From: Actinomadura sp. HBU206391
GTDB taxonomy: Bacteria > Actinomycetota > Actinomycetes > Streptosporangiales > Streptosporangiaceae
Direction: 5' to 3'
Assembly (NCBI RefSeq): GCF_014323665.1
Contig: NZ_JABVEB010000049.1
Coordinates: 1-39,668 of the forward strand
DNA length: 39,668 nt
Position 1 is the stretch's first letter, and every line of letters begins with the position of its first letter. The notes beneath the pieces are model-generated. The model ran no database searches. It had not been told where the DNA came from and worked only from the letters and a program-made list of their open reading frames with translations. Position numbers and translations under genes: made by a program. Shown here piece after piece: positions 17,171 through 25,510 of the stretch.

Positions 17171-18301
17171 GTGCTCGATGAGGTCCTGGCGCGGCAGGAG
17201 GGCGTGGTCGCCCGATGGCAGGTGCTGGCCTGTGGGCTGACCGCCGGGGCCCTCAAGGCCCGCGTCAGCGGCGGACGATGGCAGCGGATCTACGCCGGCG
17301 TCTACGCCGCCTTCAGCGGGCCGCCGTCCCGCGGGGCGATCCTGTGGGCCGCCGTGCTGCGTGCCGGGCCGGACGCGGTGCTGAGTCACCACACGGCAGC
17401 GGAGCTGGACGGCCTTACCGATGACGTTCGGCCGGAGGTCCACGTCACGGTCCCCTCCGATCGCTACGTGACGGTACAGCCACCAGCGGCCGATCGGGAG
17501 CGGTGGTCTCCGCCGTCGATCCGCGTGCACTACTCCAGCCGGTTGGCGGCGGCCCGGCATCCGATGCGTGAGCCGCCACGCACGCGGATCGAGGAGACCG
17601 TTCTCGATCTGACCCAGATCGACGCCCGCCCCCGGCGCGACGGACGCCATGGACGGGATCGGGCGTGTGGTGGCCGCGGGGGTCTCGACGAGGCCATCGC
17701 CTGGATCGCCGCGGCCTGCCAGCGGCGGCTGACCACGGCCGATCGGCTGCTGGCCGCGATGTCGGCACGGGCGTGGATGCGGTGGCGCGCCGAGTTGACC
17801 GCCGCCCTCACCGATATCGGCGGCGGAGCCCATACGCTCCTGGAGCTGCGCTATGTCCGCTACGTCGAACGTCCGCACCAGCTGCCGCAAGGTCTCCGGC
17901 AGGTTGCCGTCGGCCCGCCAGGCGCGGACCCCGGCGATCCGCGCCCGGATCCAGGGGGTCCGTGCGGCGACGGCCGGCGGCGCTATCGCGACATCGACTA
18001 TCCGGACTACCGGACCGCCGTGGAACTCGACGGATGGTTCACCCATCCGCTCGAACGCAGATGGCTGGACATGGACCGGGACAACCTCACCGTCGCTCGC
18101 GGGGAGGTGCCGCTGCGGTTCGGTTGGGACCACGTCACCCGGTCGCCGTGCCGGGTCGCCGCCCTGGTCGCCTTCGTCCTCAACCAGCGCGGCTGGACGG
18201 GAACCGCGAACCCGTGCGGGCCGGGTTGCGAGGTCCCGATGCGAGGTCCCGCGGCCATGACGATCAAGGATCGGGGCAGCCCAGGGTGCCCCGATCCTTG
18301 A
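17171..18301 (+). CDS. AbiEi-like / DUF559-type protein
   Basis: The protein has 376 residues from a GTG at 17171. The N-terminal winged-helix (GVVARWQVLACGLTAGALKARVSGGRWQRIYAGVYAAF) matches the AbiEi antitoxin-type domain. A middle region has LSHHTAAELDGL and RTRIEETVLDL. The C-terminus is a Vsr/DUF559-like endonuclease fold (YRDIDYPDYRTAVELDGWFTH, then RDNLTVARGEVPLRFGWDHV). Proline- and glycine-rich residues (around 255-270) separate ERPHQLPQGLRQ from the nuclease-like part. The last ~20 residues run through the second 44-bp hairpin, which supplies the stop codon; the natural end may have been near CGPGC. No toxin gene is adjacent, so the antitoxin role is uncertain. Confidence 0.75.
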   Translation: MLDEVLARQEGVVARWQVLACGLTAGALKARVSGGRWQRIYAGVYAAFSGPPSRGAILWAAVLRAGPDAVLSHHTAAELDGLTDDVRPEVHVTVPSDRYVTVQPPAADRERWSPPSIRVHYSSRLAAARHPMREPPRTRIEETVLDLTQIDARPRRDGRHGRDRACGGRGGLDEAIAWIAAACQRRLTTADRLLAAMSARAWMRWRAELTAALTDIGGGAHTLLELRYVRYVERPHQLPQGLRQVAVGPPGADPGDPRPDPGGPCGDGRRRYRDIDYPDYRTAVELDGWFTHPLERRWLDMDRDNLTVARGEVPLRFGWDHVTRSPCRVAALVAFVLNQRGWTGTANPCGPGCEVPMRGPAAMTIKDRGSPGCPDP

Positions 18302-18304
18302 TCG
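18261..18304. repeat. 44-bp hairpin, copy 2
   Basis: CGATCAAGGATCGGGGC at 18261-18277 and its exact complement at 18288-18304 form a 17-bp stem with a 10-base loop. It is homologous to the copy at 17061-17104, exactly 1,200 bases away; stem differences are compensated on both arms. It overlaps the end of the AbiEi-like frame and faces the convergent phaZ gene. Confidence 0.85.
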
Positions 18305-18323
18305 TCTCGGTGCGGGCCCGGCC

Positions 18324-19421
18324 CTAGCCGCCCAGCGCCCTCACCATCGCCACGATGGCCTGCATCTGCTTGCCGGACTTCACGTCGTACGACGTGTCAC
18401 CGCCGAAGCCCCACCAGTTCCAGCAGCCGTTGGGGTTGCCTCCGGTCCAGCTCGACGCCGTGGCCTGCGGATAGAGGACGATCATGGCGTTGGAGTCGGC
18501 GTATTCGTTGAGATACGCCTTGTCCATGAACTTGTTGCCGATCGCGCCGTTCTCGAAGCCCTGCAGGCAGCCGTGCAGCGCGACCATGAGCTTGCAGCTC
18601 GCCCCGCCCGCGCAGCTCGCCGGCACGTACGCGAAACCGTTCGCGCCCATGCTGATCGAGCTCGCGCTGCCGCCCGGGGCGTAGGCACTCTGGCCGAACT
18701 GCACCAGTTTCCCGTTCAACGCGGACACCGGCGCGGCGACGGAGCCGAACAAGTGCGTCAGCATCGAGCGCTGCGGGTCGTCGCCGCAGTTGTTGACGTA
18801 CGGCGTGTAGCTCGCGTTGCAGGGGTTCGGGCCGATCGGGCTGACCCAGGCGTGCCCCGCCGGCGAGGTCTTGTTGTAGGAGACGCCCGCGCCGAAGTCG
18901 CCATAGAACGCCGCGAGGGAGTCGTTCACCGACTCCTTCACCGTGGCGTCGCCCCGGCCGTGGTAGATCCACACCTTGTCGCCGCCGAGGTTGGCGACCG
19001 GGTCGATCCGGCCCTGCTGGGCGCGGGTCCGGGTGGCCTGCTCCAGGCCGGCGACGTTGATCGGGTAGAGGTTGTTCATGCAGGCCAGCTGCGCGGTGGT
19101 GAGATTGCCCTGGGCGCATCCGTACGGCCCGGCGGTGAAGATGCCGGCGCCGCGGAACGTACCCGAGTAGGCGACGTGCAGTTGCGTGGCCATGTAGCCG
19201 CCGGAGGAGACTCCGGCCGCGTAGACGCCGCTGATGGAGTGGCGGGTGAGGGAGCCCGGGGTCGGCGGCGGCACCGCCGCCCCGGCCGGGCCGGCACCGA
19301 TGAGGGTGCCGCGCCCGGTGCTGGACAGTGCGTCGAGCCCGGGGCTCGGCACGGTGCCGAGCCCGGTGAGCGTCAGGGCGGCGGCGAGGGTGGCCGCGGC
19401 ACGGCGGAGTGCGGATCTCAT
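18324..19421 (-). CDS. phaZ: Secreted polyhydroxybutyrate depolymerase
   Basis: The protein has 365 residues. A signal peptide (MRSALRRAAATLAAALTLTG) shows it acts outside the cell on PHB or short-chain PHA. The esterase box is G70-V-S72-S-G74 (AAGVSSGGYMATQLHVAYS). A likely acid lies in HGRGDATV and a likely histidine in SPAGHAWVSPIG. Multiple cysteines (GPYGCAQ, NNCGDD, ASCAGGASCK, LHGCLQG, NGCWNWWG) fit an exported disulphide-bonded enzyme. No separate PHA-binding domain is obvious. The ATG at 19421 follows AAGGAAGAGGT. It is the last gene of the minus-strand ketone/PHB run. Confidence 0.85.
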   Translation of the reverse strand: MRSALRRAAATLAAALTLTGLGTVPSPGLDALSSTGRGTLIGAGPAGAAVPPPTPGSLTRHSISGVYAAGVSSGGYMATQLHVAYSGTFRGAGIFTAGPYGCAQGNLTTAQLACMNNLYPINVAGLEQATRTRAQQGRIDPVANLGGDKVWIYHGRGDATVKESVNDSLAAFYGDFGAGVSYNKTSPAGHAWVSPIGPNPCNASYTPYVNNCGDDPQRSMLTHLFGSVAAPVSALNGKLVQFGQSAYAPGGSASSISMGANGFAYVPASCAGGASCKLMVALHGCLQGFENGAIGNKFMDKAYLNEYADSNAMIVLYPQATASSWTGGNPNGCWNWWGFGGDTSYDVKSGKQMQAIVAMVRALGG

Positions 19422-19498
19422 GCTGACCTCTTCCTTTCGGGGTGGGTCCGCGAGATCGGCCGGTCGGCCCGGGCGGCCGGTCAACGGAAGACTCTCCG

Positions 19499-19638
19499 TT
19501 CGGAGAGCCCGCCTTTCGGAGGCCCCGCCTTCGGAGAGCCCGCCATTCGGCGGAGGTGCCCGCCTTTCGGGGGGACCTCCGGCTTACGGAGGGCTCTGCC
19601 TTTCGAAGGGGCTCCGCTGACCGGCCGGGCCGGTCAGC
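19499..19638. repeat. Short direct repeats and a palindrome between phaZ and the upstream hydrolase gene
   Basis: TTCGGAGAGCCCGCC occurs exactly at 19499-19513 and 19530-19544, and GCCTTTCG occurs at 19511, 19562 and 19598. At 19616-19638 GCTGACCGGCC and its complement flank one base, overlapping the stop of the hydrolase gene (19634). The palindrome could terminate that gene. The repeats lie in the 212-bp leader of phaZ. Confidence 0.6.
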
Positions 19639-21052
19639 CGGTCAGCGAACAGGTGTTGGCGAGGTCCCCCGAGGTCGGTCGCGGCAGCGTGGCACTCGGC
19701 GGCGGCGCGTGGCCGCCTCCCGTCCAGGTCTCGAGTGCGGTGAACGCCGACCGCATGCAGGGCAGGATCGGCCGGAGCCGGTCCGGGTAGGTGTCGTACA
19801 GGCCGTCGACGTGGTTGCCGGCCTCGATCCGGTAGTAGCGGTGCTGCTTCGCGCCGCCACGCTGCTTGATCATCTTGGCGTACAGGTCGGAGTCGGTGCC
19901 GATCGGCAGGAGCGTGTCGAAGGTGCCGTGCAGGGTGATGAGCGGCTTGCGGATCTTCCCGGTCAGCGCGATGCGCTCCACCGCGCGGCGCACCTCCTTC
20001 GGCCGGGAGGCGTAGTCGTAGTCGGCGTCGCACGCCGGGGTGCCCGGAGCGCAGAACGGGGTGCCGGCCTCGGTGGCGCCGTCGAAGCCCGGGTCGAGCT
20101 CCTCACGGTAGATCCGCTGGGTGAGGTCCCAGTAGACCTTGTAGTGGTAGTCCCACAGGAACTCCGAGCCCGGCGCGAAGCCCGCCTTGAGCAGCTTGGC
20201 GTGGGCGGCCGGGTCGCCGGTGGCGGCGTAGCCGGGGTAGGCCGTCAGGGCGTCCGGCAGGTAGGTGAGCAGGTTGGGGCCGTCGGCGCGCCAGAGTGTG
20301 CCCTCGGAGTCGATCCCCCCGTCGTAGAGCCAGGGCCGGTTCTCCAGCTGCCACCGCACCAGGTAGCCGCCGTTGGAGATGCCGGCAGCGTACGTCTTCT
20401 CCGGCGTACGGCCGTAGCGCTGGGCGACCAGGGCCTTGGCGGCCACGGTCAGCTGGGTCACGCGGTCGTTCCACTCCACCAGGGCGTCGCCCGGCCGGGT
20501 GCCGTCCTGGTAGAACGCCGCGCCGCTGTTGCCCTTGTCGGTGGCCGCGAAGGCGTAGCCCTTCGCCAGCACCCAGTCGGAGATGGTGTAGTCGTTGGCG
20601 TACTGGCGCCGCGTTCCCGGCGAGCCGGCGACGACGAGCCCGCCGTTCCAGTTGTCGGGCAGCCGGATCACGAACTGCGAGTCGTGGTTCCAGCCGTTGT
20701 TCGTGTTGAAGGTCGAGGTGTCGGGGAAGTAGCCGTCGAGCTGGACGCCGGGCACACCGGACGGGTTCTTCGCGCCCGCCGGGTGCAGGCCGGCCCAGTC
20801 GCCGGGGACGGTGTGGCCGGTCGCCGTGGTGCCTGCGGTGGTCAGGTCGTCGAGGCAGGCCGACACCTGCTTCTCCGCACCGGGCACGGTGATCCGGTCG
20901 ATCCGGGCACAGTGCCCGCCCGGCGCGTGCGCGGCCGAGCCGGCGGGGGCGGCGGGCGCGGCCGACGCGGACGCCGCTGCGAACGGCGACGCCCCTATCG
21001 CCAGCGCCGCCGCGACGGCGAGCGTTCTGCGGATGGACGGCGTGGACGGCAT
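19634..21052 (-). CDS. Secreted alpha/beta hydrolase, 3-hydroxybutyrate-oligomer-hydrolase-like
   Basis: The protein has 472 residues with a signal peptide (RTLAVAAALAIGASPFAAASASA). The nucleophile box is G224-I-S226-N-G228 in TYAAGISNGGYLVRW. LHGTFDTLLPIGTDSDLY probably holds the acid and RIEAGNHVDGLYD the histidine. The overall pattern resembles the D-3-hydroxybutyrate oligomer hydrolase family more than tannases, which carry a CSTGG box. In context it would cut oligomers released by the neighbouring depolymerase into monomers. The ATG at 21052 follows GAGGAG. A feruloyl-esterase-like role remains possible; the substrate is inferred. Confidence 0.72.
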   Translation of the reverse strand: MPSTPSIRRTLAVAAALAIGASPFAAASASAAPAAPAGSAAHAPGGHCARIDRITVPGAEKQVSACLDDLTTAGTTATGHTVPGDWAGLHPAGAKNPSGVPGVQLDGYFPDTSTFNTNNGWNHDSQFVIRLPDNWNGGLVVAGSPGTRRQYANDYTISDWVLAKGYAFAATDKGNSGAAFYQDGTRPGDALVEWNDRVTQLTVAAKALVAQRYGRTPEKTYAAGISNGGYLVRWQLENRPWLYDGGIDSEGTLWRADGPNLLTYLPDALTAYPGYAATGDPAAHAKLLKAGFAPGSEFLWDYHYKVYWDLTQRIYREELDPGFDGATEAGTPFCAPGTPACDADYDYASRPKEVRRAVERIALTGKIRKPLITLHGTFDTLLPIGTDSDLYAKMIKQRGGAKQHRYYRIEAGNHVDGLYDTYPDRLRPILPCMRSAFTALETWTGGGHAPPPSATLPRPTSGDLANTCSLTG

Positions 21053-21069
21053 GGAGGTCTCCTCGGGAT

Positions 21070-21702
21070 TCAGCGGGTGATGAGGGTGGGTTCGGTCGCC
21101 TCGCGCACCTCGTGCTCGGTGACGCCGGGGGCGACCTCGCGCAGGACGAGGCCCTCCGGGGTCACGTCGATGACGGCGAGATCGGTGATGATCTGGTCGA
21201 CCACGCCGCGTCCGGTCAGCGGCAGCGAGCACTCTTGGACGATCTTGTACGAGCCGTCCCGCGCGAGATGCTCCATGAGCACGATGACGCGTCCGGCGCC
21301 GTGCACGAGGTCCATGGCCCCGCCCATCCCCTTGATCATCTTTCCGGGGACCGCCCAGTTGGCGAGGTCGCCGCCACCGGAGACCTGCATGCCGCCGAGG
21401 ATGGCCGCGTCGAGCCTGCCCCCGCGGATCAGGCCGAACGACAGCGCCGAGTCGAAGAAGGACGCGCCCGCGAGCGTGGTCACCGTCTCCTTGCCGGCGT
21501 TGACCAGGTCGGGGTCCTCCTCGCCCTCGTACGGGTAGGGGCCGACCCCGAGGATGCCGTTCTCGCTGTGCAGCACGACCTCGACGCCGTCCGGCAGGAA
21601 GCCCGGCACCAGCGTGGGCAGCCCGATGCCGAGGTTGACGTACGAGCCGGGGGCGAGCTCGCGGGCCGCGCGGGCGGCCATCTGGTCGCGGGTGAGCGCC
21701 AT
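21070..21702 (-). CDS. scoB: 3-oxoacid CoA-transferase subunit B
   Basis: The protein has 210 residues. The catalytic glutamate is E47 in [13 protein letters not shown], the glutamyl-CoA-forming residue of the SCOT/AtoA family. [14 protein letters not shown] and [19 protein letters not shown] are also typical. With ScoA it transfers CoA from succinyl-CoA to acetoacetate in the cytosol. Its ATG shares a base with the scoA stop (TGATG), giving coupled translation. The hydrolase gene starts 17 bases downstream, so biosynthesis of the secreted hydrolase and the CoA-transferase is probably co-transcribed. Confidence 0.93.
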   Translation of the reverse strand: MALTRDQMAARAARELAPGSYVNLGIGLPTLVPGFLPDGVEVVLHSENGILGVGPYPYEGEEDPDLVNAGKETVTTLAGASFFDSALSFGLIRGGRLDAAILGGMQVSGGGDLANWAVPGKMIKGMGGAMDLVHGAGRVIVLMEHLARDGSYKIVQECSLPLTGRGVVDQIITDLAVIDVTPEGLVLREVAPGVTEHEVREATEPTLITR

Positions 21703-22532
21703 CAGCGCACCTGCCCTTCGGCCGGCCTCGCGGCCGATCCTTCGGTGGGCCCTGCGACCGGCCGGGCGGCGGGCTCGGTGGAGGTACCCGGGGGCCGGGA
21801 CCGTGTCGTCGCCTTTTCGATTCTCTTGGCCGGCCGGCCCACGGGCACGATTCGGTCGACGAAGATCCCGGGTAGCTGGATCTCGTCGGGGCTCAGGTCG
21901 GCGACCTCCTCGACCTGAGCGATGGTGACCCGCCCGGCCATGGCGGCGAGCGGGTTGAAGTTGCGCGCCGAGGAGTGGAAGACGAGGTTGCCGTGGCGGT
22001 CGCCGCGGGCCGCGTGCACCAGCGCGAAGTCGGTGGTGATCGCCTCGGCCAGCACGTACTCCCGGCCGCCGAACTCGCGCACCTCGCCGGGCGGGGAGGC
22101 CACCTCGACCGAGCCGTCCGGGCCGTACCGCCAGGGCAGGCCGCCGTCGGCGATCTGAGTACCGGCCCCGGCAGGCGTGTAGAAGGCGGGGATGCCGCAG
22201 CCGCCCGCCCGCAGCCGCTCGGCCAGGGTGCCCTGCGGCACGAGCTCGACCTCGAGCTCACCGGCGAGGTACTGCCGAGCGAACTCCTTGTTCTCCCCCA
22301 CGTACGAACTCGTCATGCGGGTGATGCGGCCCTCGGCCAGCAGCACGCCGAGGCCCCAGTCGTCGACCCCGCAGTTGTTGGAGACGACCCGCAGGTCCGT
22401 GCGCCCGCTCTGGCGCACGGCCTCGATCAGCTCCATCGGGACGCCGCACAATCCGAAGCCGCCGACGGCGAGCGACGCGCCGTCGGGGATGTCGGCCACC
22501 GCCGCCGCGAGCGACGTCACCACTTTGTCCAT
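21702..22532 (-). CDS. scoA: 3-oxoacid CoA-transferase subunit A
   Basis: The protein has 276 residues. The N-terminal [19 protein letters not shown], the middle [16 protein letters not shown] and [26 protein letters not shown] match SCOT subunit A. The normal end of the family (KRIEK-x-T) is reached about 34 residues before the stop. An unusual proline-, alanine- and arginine-rich tail follows ([19 protein letters not shown]). It is the first gene of the minus-strand unit scoA-scoB-hydrolase-phaZ and is divergent from the ABC transporter. Confidence 0.92.
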   Translation of the reverse strand: MDKVVTSLAAAVADIPDGASLAVGGFGLCGVPMELIEAVRQSGRTDLRVVSNNCGVDDWGLGVLLAEGRITRMTSSYVGENKEFARQYLAGELEVELVPQGTLAERLRAGGCGIPAFYTPAGAGTQIADGGLPWRYGPDGSVEVASPPGEVREFGGREYVLAEAITTDFALVHAARGDRHGNLVFHSSARNFNPLAAMAGRVTIAQVEEVADLSPDEIQLPGIFVDRIVPVGRPAKRIEKATTRSRPPGTSTEPAARPVAGPTEGSAARPAEGQVR

Positions 22533-22808
22533 ACTGTTTCGCCTCTGTGTCGGGAAAGACGGTCGAGCCGGACCGTATGGAAACCGGCGGGCGTGTTCCT
22601 ACGTGTCGAATCCACATATCCAGCGGCGATGGAATGTGGTGGCGACTCCTTCAGATCATGATGTGGGTCACACCTGTAGGCGCAGTGCCGAATATGTGCC
22701 GCCATCACATGGCCCGGTCGTCGGCGGCCACCTAGCGTTCCCCGACAACCACCCCGGTGCGCGTTTCGTAATCACCGGGTCACCCCCATGAAATGGCGAG
22801 GAGGGCGC
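22533..22808. promoter_or_regulatory. Divergent promoter region of scoA and the ABC operon
   Basis: The 276-bp gap between two oppositely oriented operons must hold both promoters. Candidate sites are TGTGGGTCACA at 22662-22672 (4-3-4 inverted repeat) and ACGTGTCGAATCCACATAT at 22601-22619. The latter matches 13 of 19 positions of the palindrome at the bdhA leader. No convincing -10/-35 pair was found. Confidence 0.4.
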
Positions 22809-23570
22809 ATGACGACGGCCCCCATCTTGATGGCCCGGGGTCTGGCGAAGGAGTTCCGCGGCTTCCGGGCCGTCGACGGTGTGGACCTCGACGTGGCCGA
22901 GGGCAAGGTGCACGCGCTCGTCGGCCCGAACGGCGCCGGCAAGACTACGCTGTTCAACCTGCTGACCGGCTTCCTGAAGCCCACCGCCGGCCGGATCACC
23001 CTCGGCGGGCAGGACCTCACCGGCAAGAACCCCGAGCAGGTGGCGCGGCTCGGCGTGGCCCGCTCGTTCCAGATCACGAGCCTGTTCACGCAGATGACCG
23101 CACGCGGGCACCTGGAACTGGCGCTGGCGAGCTCGACCTCGCTGGGCTGGCGGTTCTGGCGGTCCGACCGGCTGCTTGCCCGCTTCCGCGACCGTGCGCT
23201 GGAGCTGCTCGACCAGGTCGGGCTGGCCGATCACGCCGAGGTGCCCGCGGGCAACCTCGCGTACGGCCGCAAGCGCGCCCTGGAACTCGCCCTCGCATTG
23301 GCCCTCGACCCCAAGGTCCTGCTGCTGGACGAGCCGACCGCGGGCATGGGCATGGAGGACATCGACCGCACGGTGCAGTTGATCCATCAGGTCCGCACCG
23401 GCCGTACGGTCGTCCTCGTCGAGCACAACATGACGGTGGTCTCCAGCCTCGCCGACCAGGTGACGGTTCTGCAGCACGGCCAGGTCCTCGTCGAGGGCCC
23501 CTACGCCGAGATCCGGCACGACCCCCGTGTGATCAGCGCCTATCTGGGAGACGCCGATGTTGCGCATTGA
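22809..23570 (+). CDS. livG: Liv-type ABC transporter ATP-binding protein (LivG-like)
   Basis: The protein has 253 residues from the ATG at 22809, preceded by GAGGAGGG; an upstream in-frame ATG at 22788 has no ribosome-binding site. It has Walker A GPNGAGKTT, the LivG-type signature LAYGRKRALELALAL in place of LSGGQ, Walker B VLLLDEPTAG and the switch histidine in VLVEHNM. It energises import in the inner membrane with LivF, LivH and LivM. It overlaps the next gene by 14 bases. Confidence 0.93.
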   Translation: MTTAPILMARGLAKEFRGFRAVDGVDLDVAEGKVHALVGPNGAGKTTLFNLLTGFLKPTAGRITLGGQDLTGKNPEQVARLGVARSFQITSLFTQMTARGHLELALASSTSLGWRFWRSDRLLARFRDRALELLDQVGLADHAEVPAGNLAYGRKRALELALALALDPKVLLLDEPTAGMGMEDIDRTVQLIHQVRTGRTVVLVEHNMTVVSSLADQVTVLQHGQVLVEGPYAEIRHDPRVISAYLGDADVAH

Positions 23571-24249
23571 CGGCCTGTCCGCCTGGTACGGCGAGGCGCA
23601 GGTGCTTCGCGAGGTGTCGCTCGAGGTGGCCAAAGGCGAGATCGTCACGCTCGTGGGCCGCAACGGCGCCGGCAAGACCACACTGCTCCGCAGCATGATG
23701 GGCCTGCACGGCCGCTCGTCCGGTGTCGTCGAGTTCCTCGGTCAGGACGTCTCCGGTCAGGCCACACACCGCAGGGTGCGGCGCGGGCTCGGTTACGTGC
23801 CGGACGACCGCGGCGTCTACGCCACCCTCAGCGTGGAAGAGAACCTCACCCTGCCGCCCGCGGTTGGTCCCGACCCGTGGTCGCTCGACCAGGTGTACGA
23901 GACCTTCCCGCGCCTGCGCGAACGCCGCCGTTCTCCCGGCACCAAGCTGTCCGGCGGCGAGCAGCAGATGCTCGCCCTCGCACGCGTGCTGCGGATGGGC
24001 GCGCGACTGCTGCTGTGCGACGAGCCCACCGAGGGGCTGTCTCCGCTCATCGTCCAGCAGATCGGCTCCATTCTGCGCGACGTCAAGGAGCAGGGGGTGA
24101 CGGTGCTGCTCATCGAGCAGAACGTGCACTTCGCCCAGACGGTGGCCGATCGGCACTACCTGCTCGCGGAAGGGCGAATCGTCGAGTCTCTGGAGAACTC
24201 CGAGATGCGCGCCCGTGAGAACGAACTTCTCGAATACCTGGGAATCTGA
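23557..24249 (+). CDS. livF: Liv-type ABC transporter ATP-binding protein (LivF-like)
   Basis: The protein has 230 residues. Walker A is GRNGAGKTT, the signature LSGGEQQMLALARVL, Walker B LLLCDEPTEG, and the switch region LLIEQNVHFAQT. Its short length and PDDRGVYATLSVEENL are typical of LivF. The ATG lies inside the end of livG after GGGAG, so the two ATPases are co-translated and would form a heterodimer. Confidence 0.93.
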   Translation: MLRIDGLSAWYGEAQVLREVSLEVAKGEIVTLVGRNGAGKTTLLRSMMGLHGRSSGVVEFLGQDVSGQATHRRVRRGLGYVPDDRGVYATLSVEENLTLPPAVGPDPWSLDQVYETFPRLRERRRSPGTKLSGGEQQMLALARVLRMGARLLLCDEPTEGLSPLIVQQIGSILRDVKEQGVTVLLIEQNVHFAQTVADRHYLLAEGRIVESLENSEMRARENELLEYLGI

Positions 24250-24261
24250 AGGAGACTGGAT

Positions 24262-25500
24262 ATGAATCGCATGGGTCAAGCGGCCGCGGTCGCGGTCGCC
24301 GGAGCGCTGCTCGCCGCTTGCGGTGGAGGACCTGGCGGAGGCGGCGGCAAGATCAGCGACGACAAGGTCGTGCTGGCGGTGCTCAACGACCAGTCGGCGA
24401 TCTACTCCGACCTGTCCGGCAAGGCGAGCGTCGAGTCGGTCAAGATGGCGGTCGCCGACTACAAGGCGAAGTACGGCGACAAGGCCGTCACCAAGAACAT
24501 CGACGTCATCACCGCCGACCACCAGAACAAGCCGGACGTCGCGAACTCCAAGGCCCAGGAGCTGTACGACCGCCAGCGCGCGGACATCATCTTCGACGTG
24601 CCCAACTCGGCGGCGGCGCTGGCCGTGGCCAACGTGGCGAAGTCGAAGAAGAAGGTGTTCATGAACATCGGCGCGGCCACCACGGCCCTCGAAGGCGCCA
24701 GCTGCAACAAGTACACCTTCCACTACGGCTACAACACGTACATGCTGGCCCAGGGCACCGGAGACGCCGTCACCAAGGACGGCGGAAAGAACTGGTACCT
24801 CGTCTACCCGGACTACGCGTTCGGGCAGGACATGCAGAAGAGCTTCACCGCGGCGATCACCAAGGCGGGCGGCAAGATCGTGAAGGCCGACCCGACGCCC
24901 TTCCCCAACGACAACTTCTCCACCTTCCTGCTGAAGGCGCCGGGGCTCAGCCCCAAGCCCGAGGTGCTGGGCGCCATGCAGGCCGGCGGTGACCTGGTCA
25001 ACCTGGTGAAGCAGTACAACGAGTACAAGCTGAAGGACAAGGGCATCGACCTGGCCGTCGGCCTGATGTTCATCACCGACATCCACTCGCTCGGTTCGGA
25101 CGCGCTGGCCGGTACCAAGTTCAGCGAGGCGTGGTTCTGGAACGCCACCCCGGAGAACCGTGCCTGGGCGGACAAGTTCCAGGCCAAGGCGAACAAGCGG
25201 CCGAGCTTCGCGCACGCCGCCAACTACTCCGCGGCGACTCAGTACCTCGAGGCGCTCCAGCGCGGCGGCACCGACAACGCCGACGAGATCGTGAAGAACC
25301 TCGAGGGCCAGAAGGTCAACGACGTCTTCGCCAAGAACGGGACCATTCGCGCCCAGGATCACCTGCTCCTGCACGACGCCTACCTCGCCGAGGTCAAGCC
25401 GGCCAGTGAGGTCAAGGAGCCCTGGGACTACGAGAAGATCCTGACCACCATCCCGGCGGACCAGGCCTTCCAGCCCGCCGACCCCGCCTGCAAGTTCTAA
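24262..25500 (+). CDS. ABC transporter substrate-binding lipoprotein (LivJ-like)
   Basis: The protein has 412 residues. The lipobox LLAAC places the lipid-modified cysteine at residue 20, followed by a glycine-rich linker. The type 1 periplasmic binding fold shows DKVVLAVLNDQSAIYSDLSG, VDVANSKAQELYDRQRADIIFDVPNSAAALAV, then YPDYAFGQDMQKSFTAAI. It captures the substrate outside the cell and delivers it to LivHM. Family members bind branched-chain amino acids, amides or aromatic and short carboxylic acids. The residues here do not fix the ligand. The position opposite scoAB suggests 3-hydroxybutyrate or a related acid (inference). Confidence 0.9.
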   Translation: MNRMGQAAAVAVAGALLAACGGGPGGGGGKISDDKVVLAVLNDQSAIYSDLSGKASVESVKMAVADYKAKYGDKAVTKNIDVITADHQNKPDVANSKAQELYDRQRADIIFDVPNSAAALAVANVAKSKKKVFMNIGAATTALEGASCNKYTFHYGYNTYMLAQGTGDAVTKDGGKNWYLVYPDYAFGQDMQKSFTAAITKAGGKIVKADPTPFPNDNFSTFLLKAPGLSPKPEVLGAMQAGGDLVNLVKQYNEYKLKDKGIDLAVGLMFITDIHSLGSDALAGTKFSEAWFWNATPENRAWADKFQAKANKRPSFAHAANYSAATQYLEALQRGGTDNADEIVKNLEGQKVNDVFAKNGTIRAQDHLLLHDAYLAEVKPASEVKEPWDYEKILTTIPADQAFQPADPACKF

Positions 25501-25510
25501 AGAGGTCCGT

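Noticed and set aside
17061..18304. The two 44-bp hairpins as a CRISPR-like repeat
   Set aside because: Only two copies, 1.2 kb apart with a gene between them, and strongly palindromic.
19442..21538. 698-codon plus-strand open frame opposite the hydrolase and scoB
   Set aside because: It is antisense to two well-supported genes with good ribosome-binding sites and recognised motifs, and its composition is typical of GC-driven shadows.
22533..22808. CRP-like site TGTG...CACA in the scoA/ABC divergent region
   Set aside because: Arms are only four bases with three-base spacing, not the spacing of CRP sites; kept only as a weak candidate palindrome.
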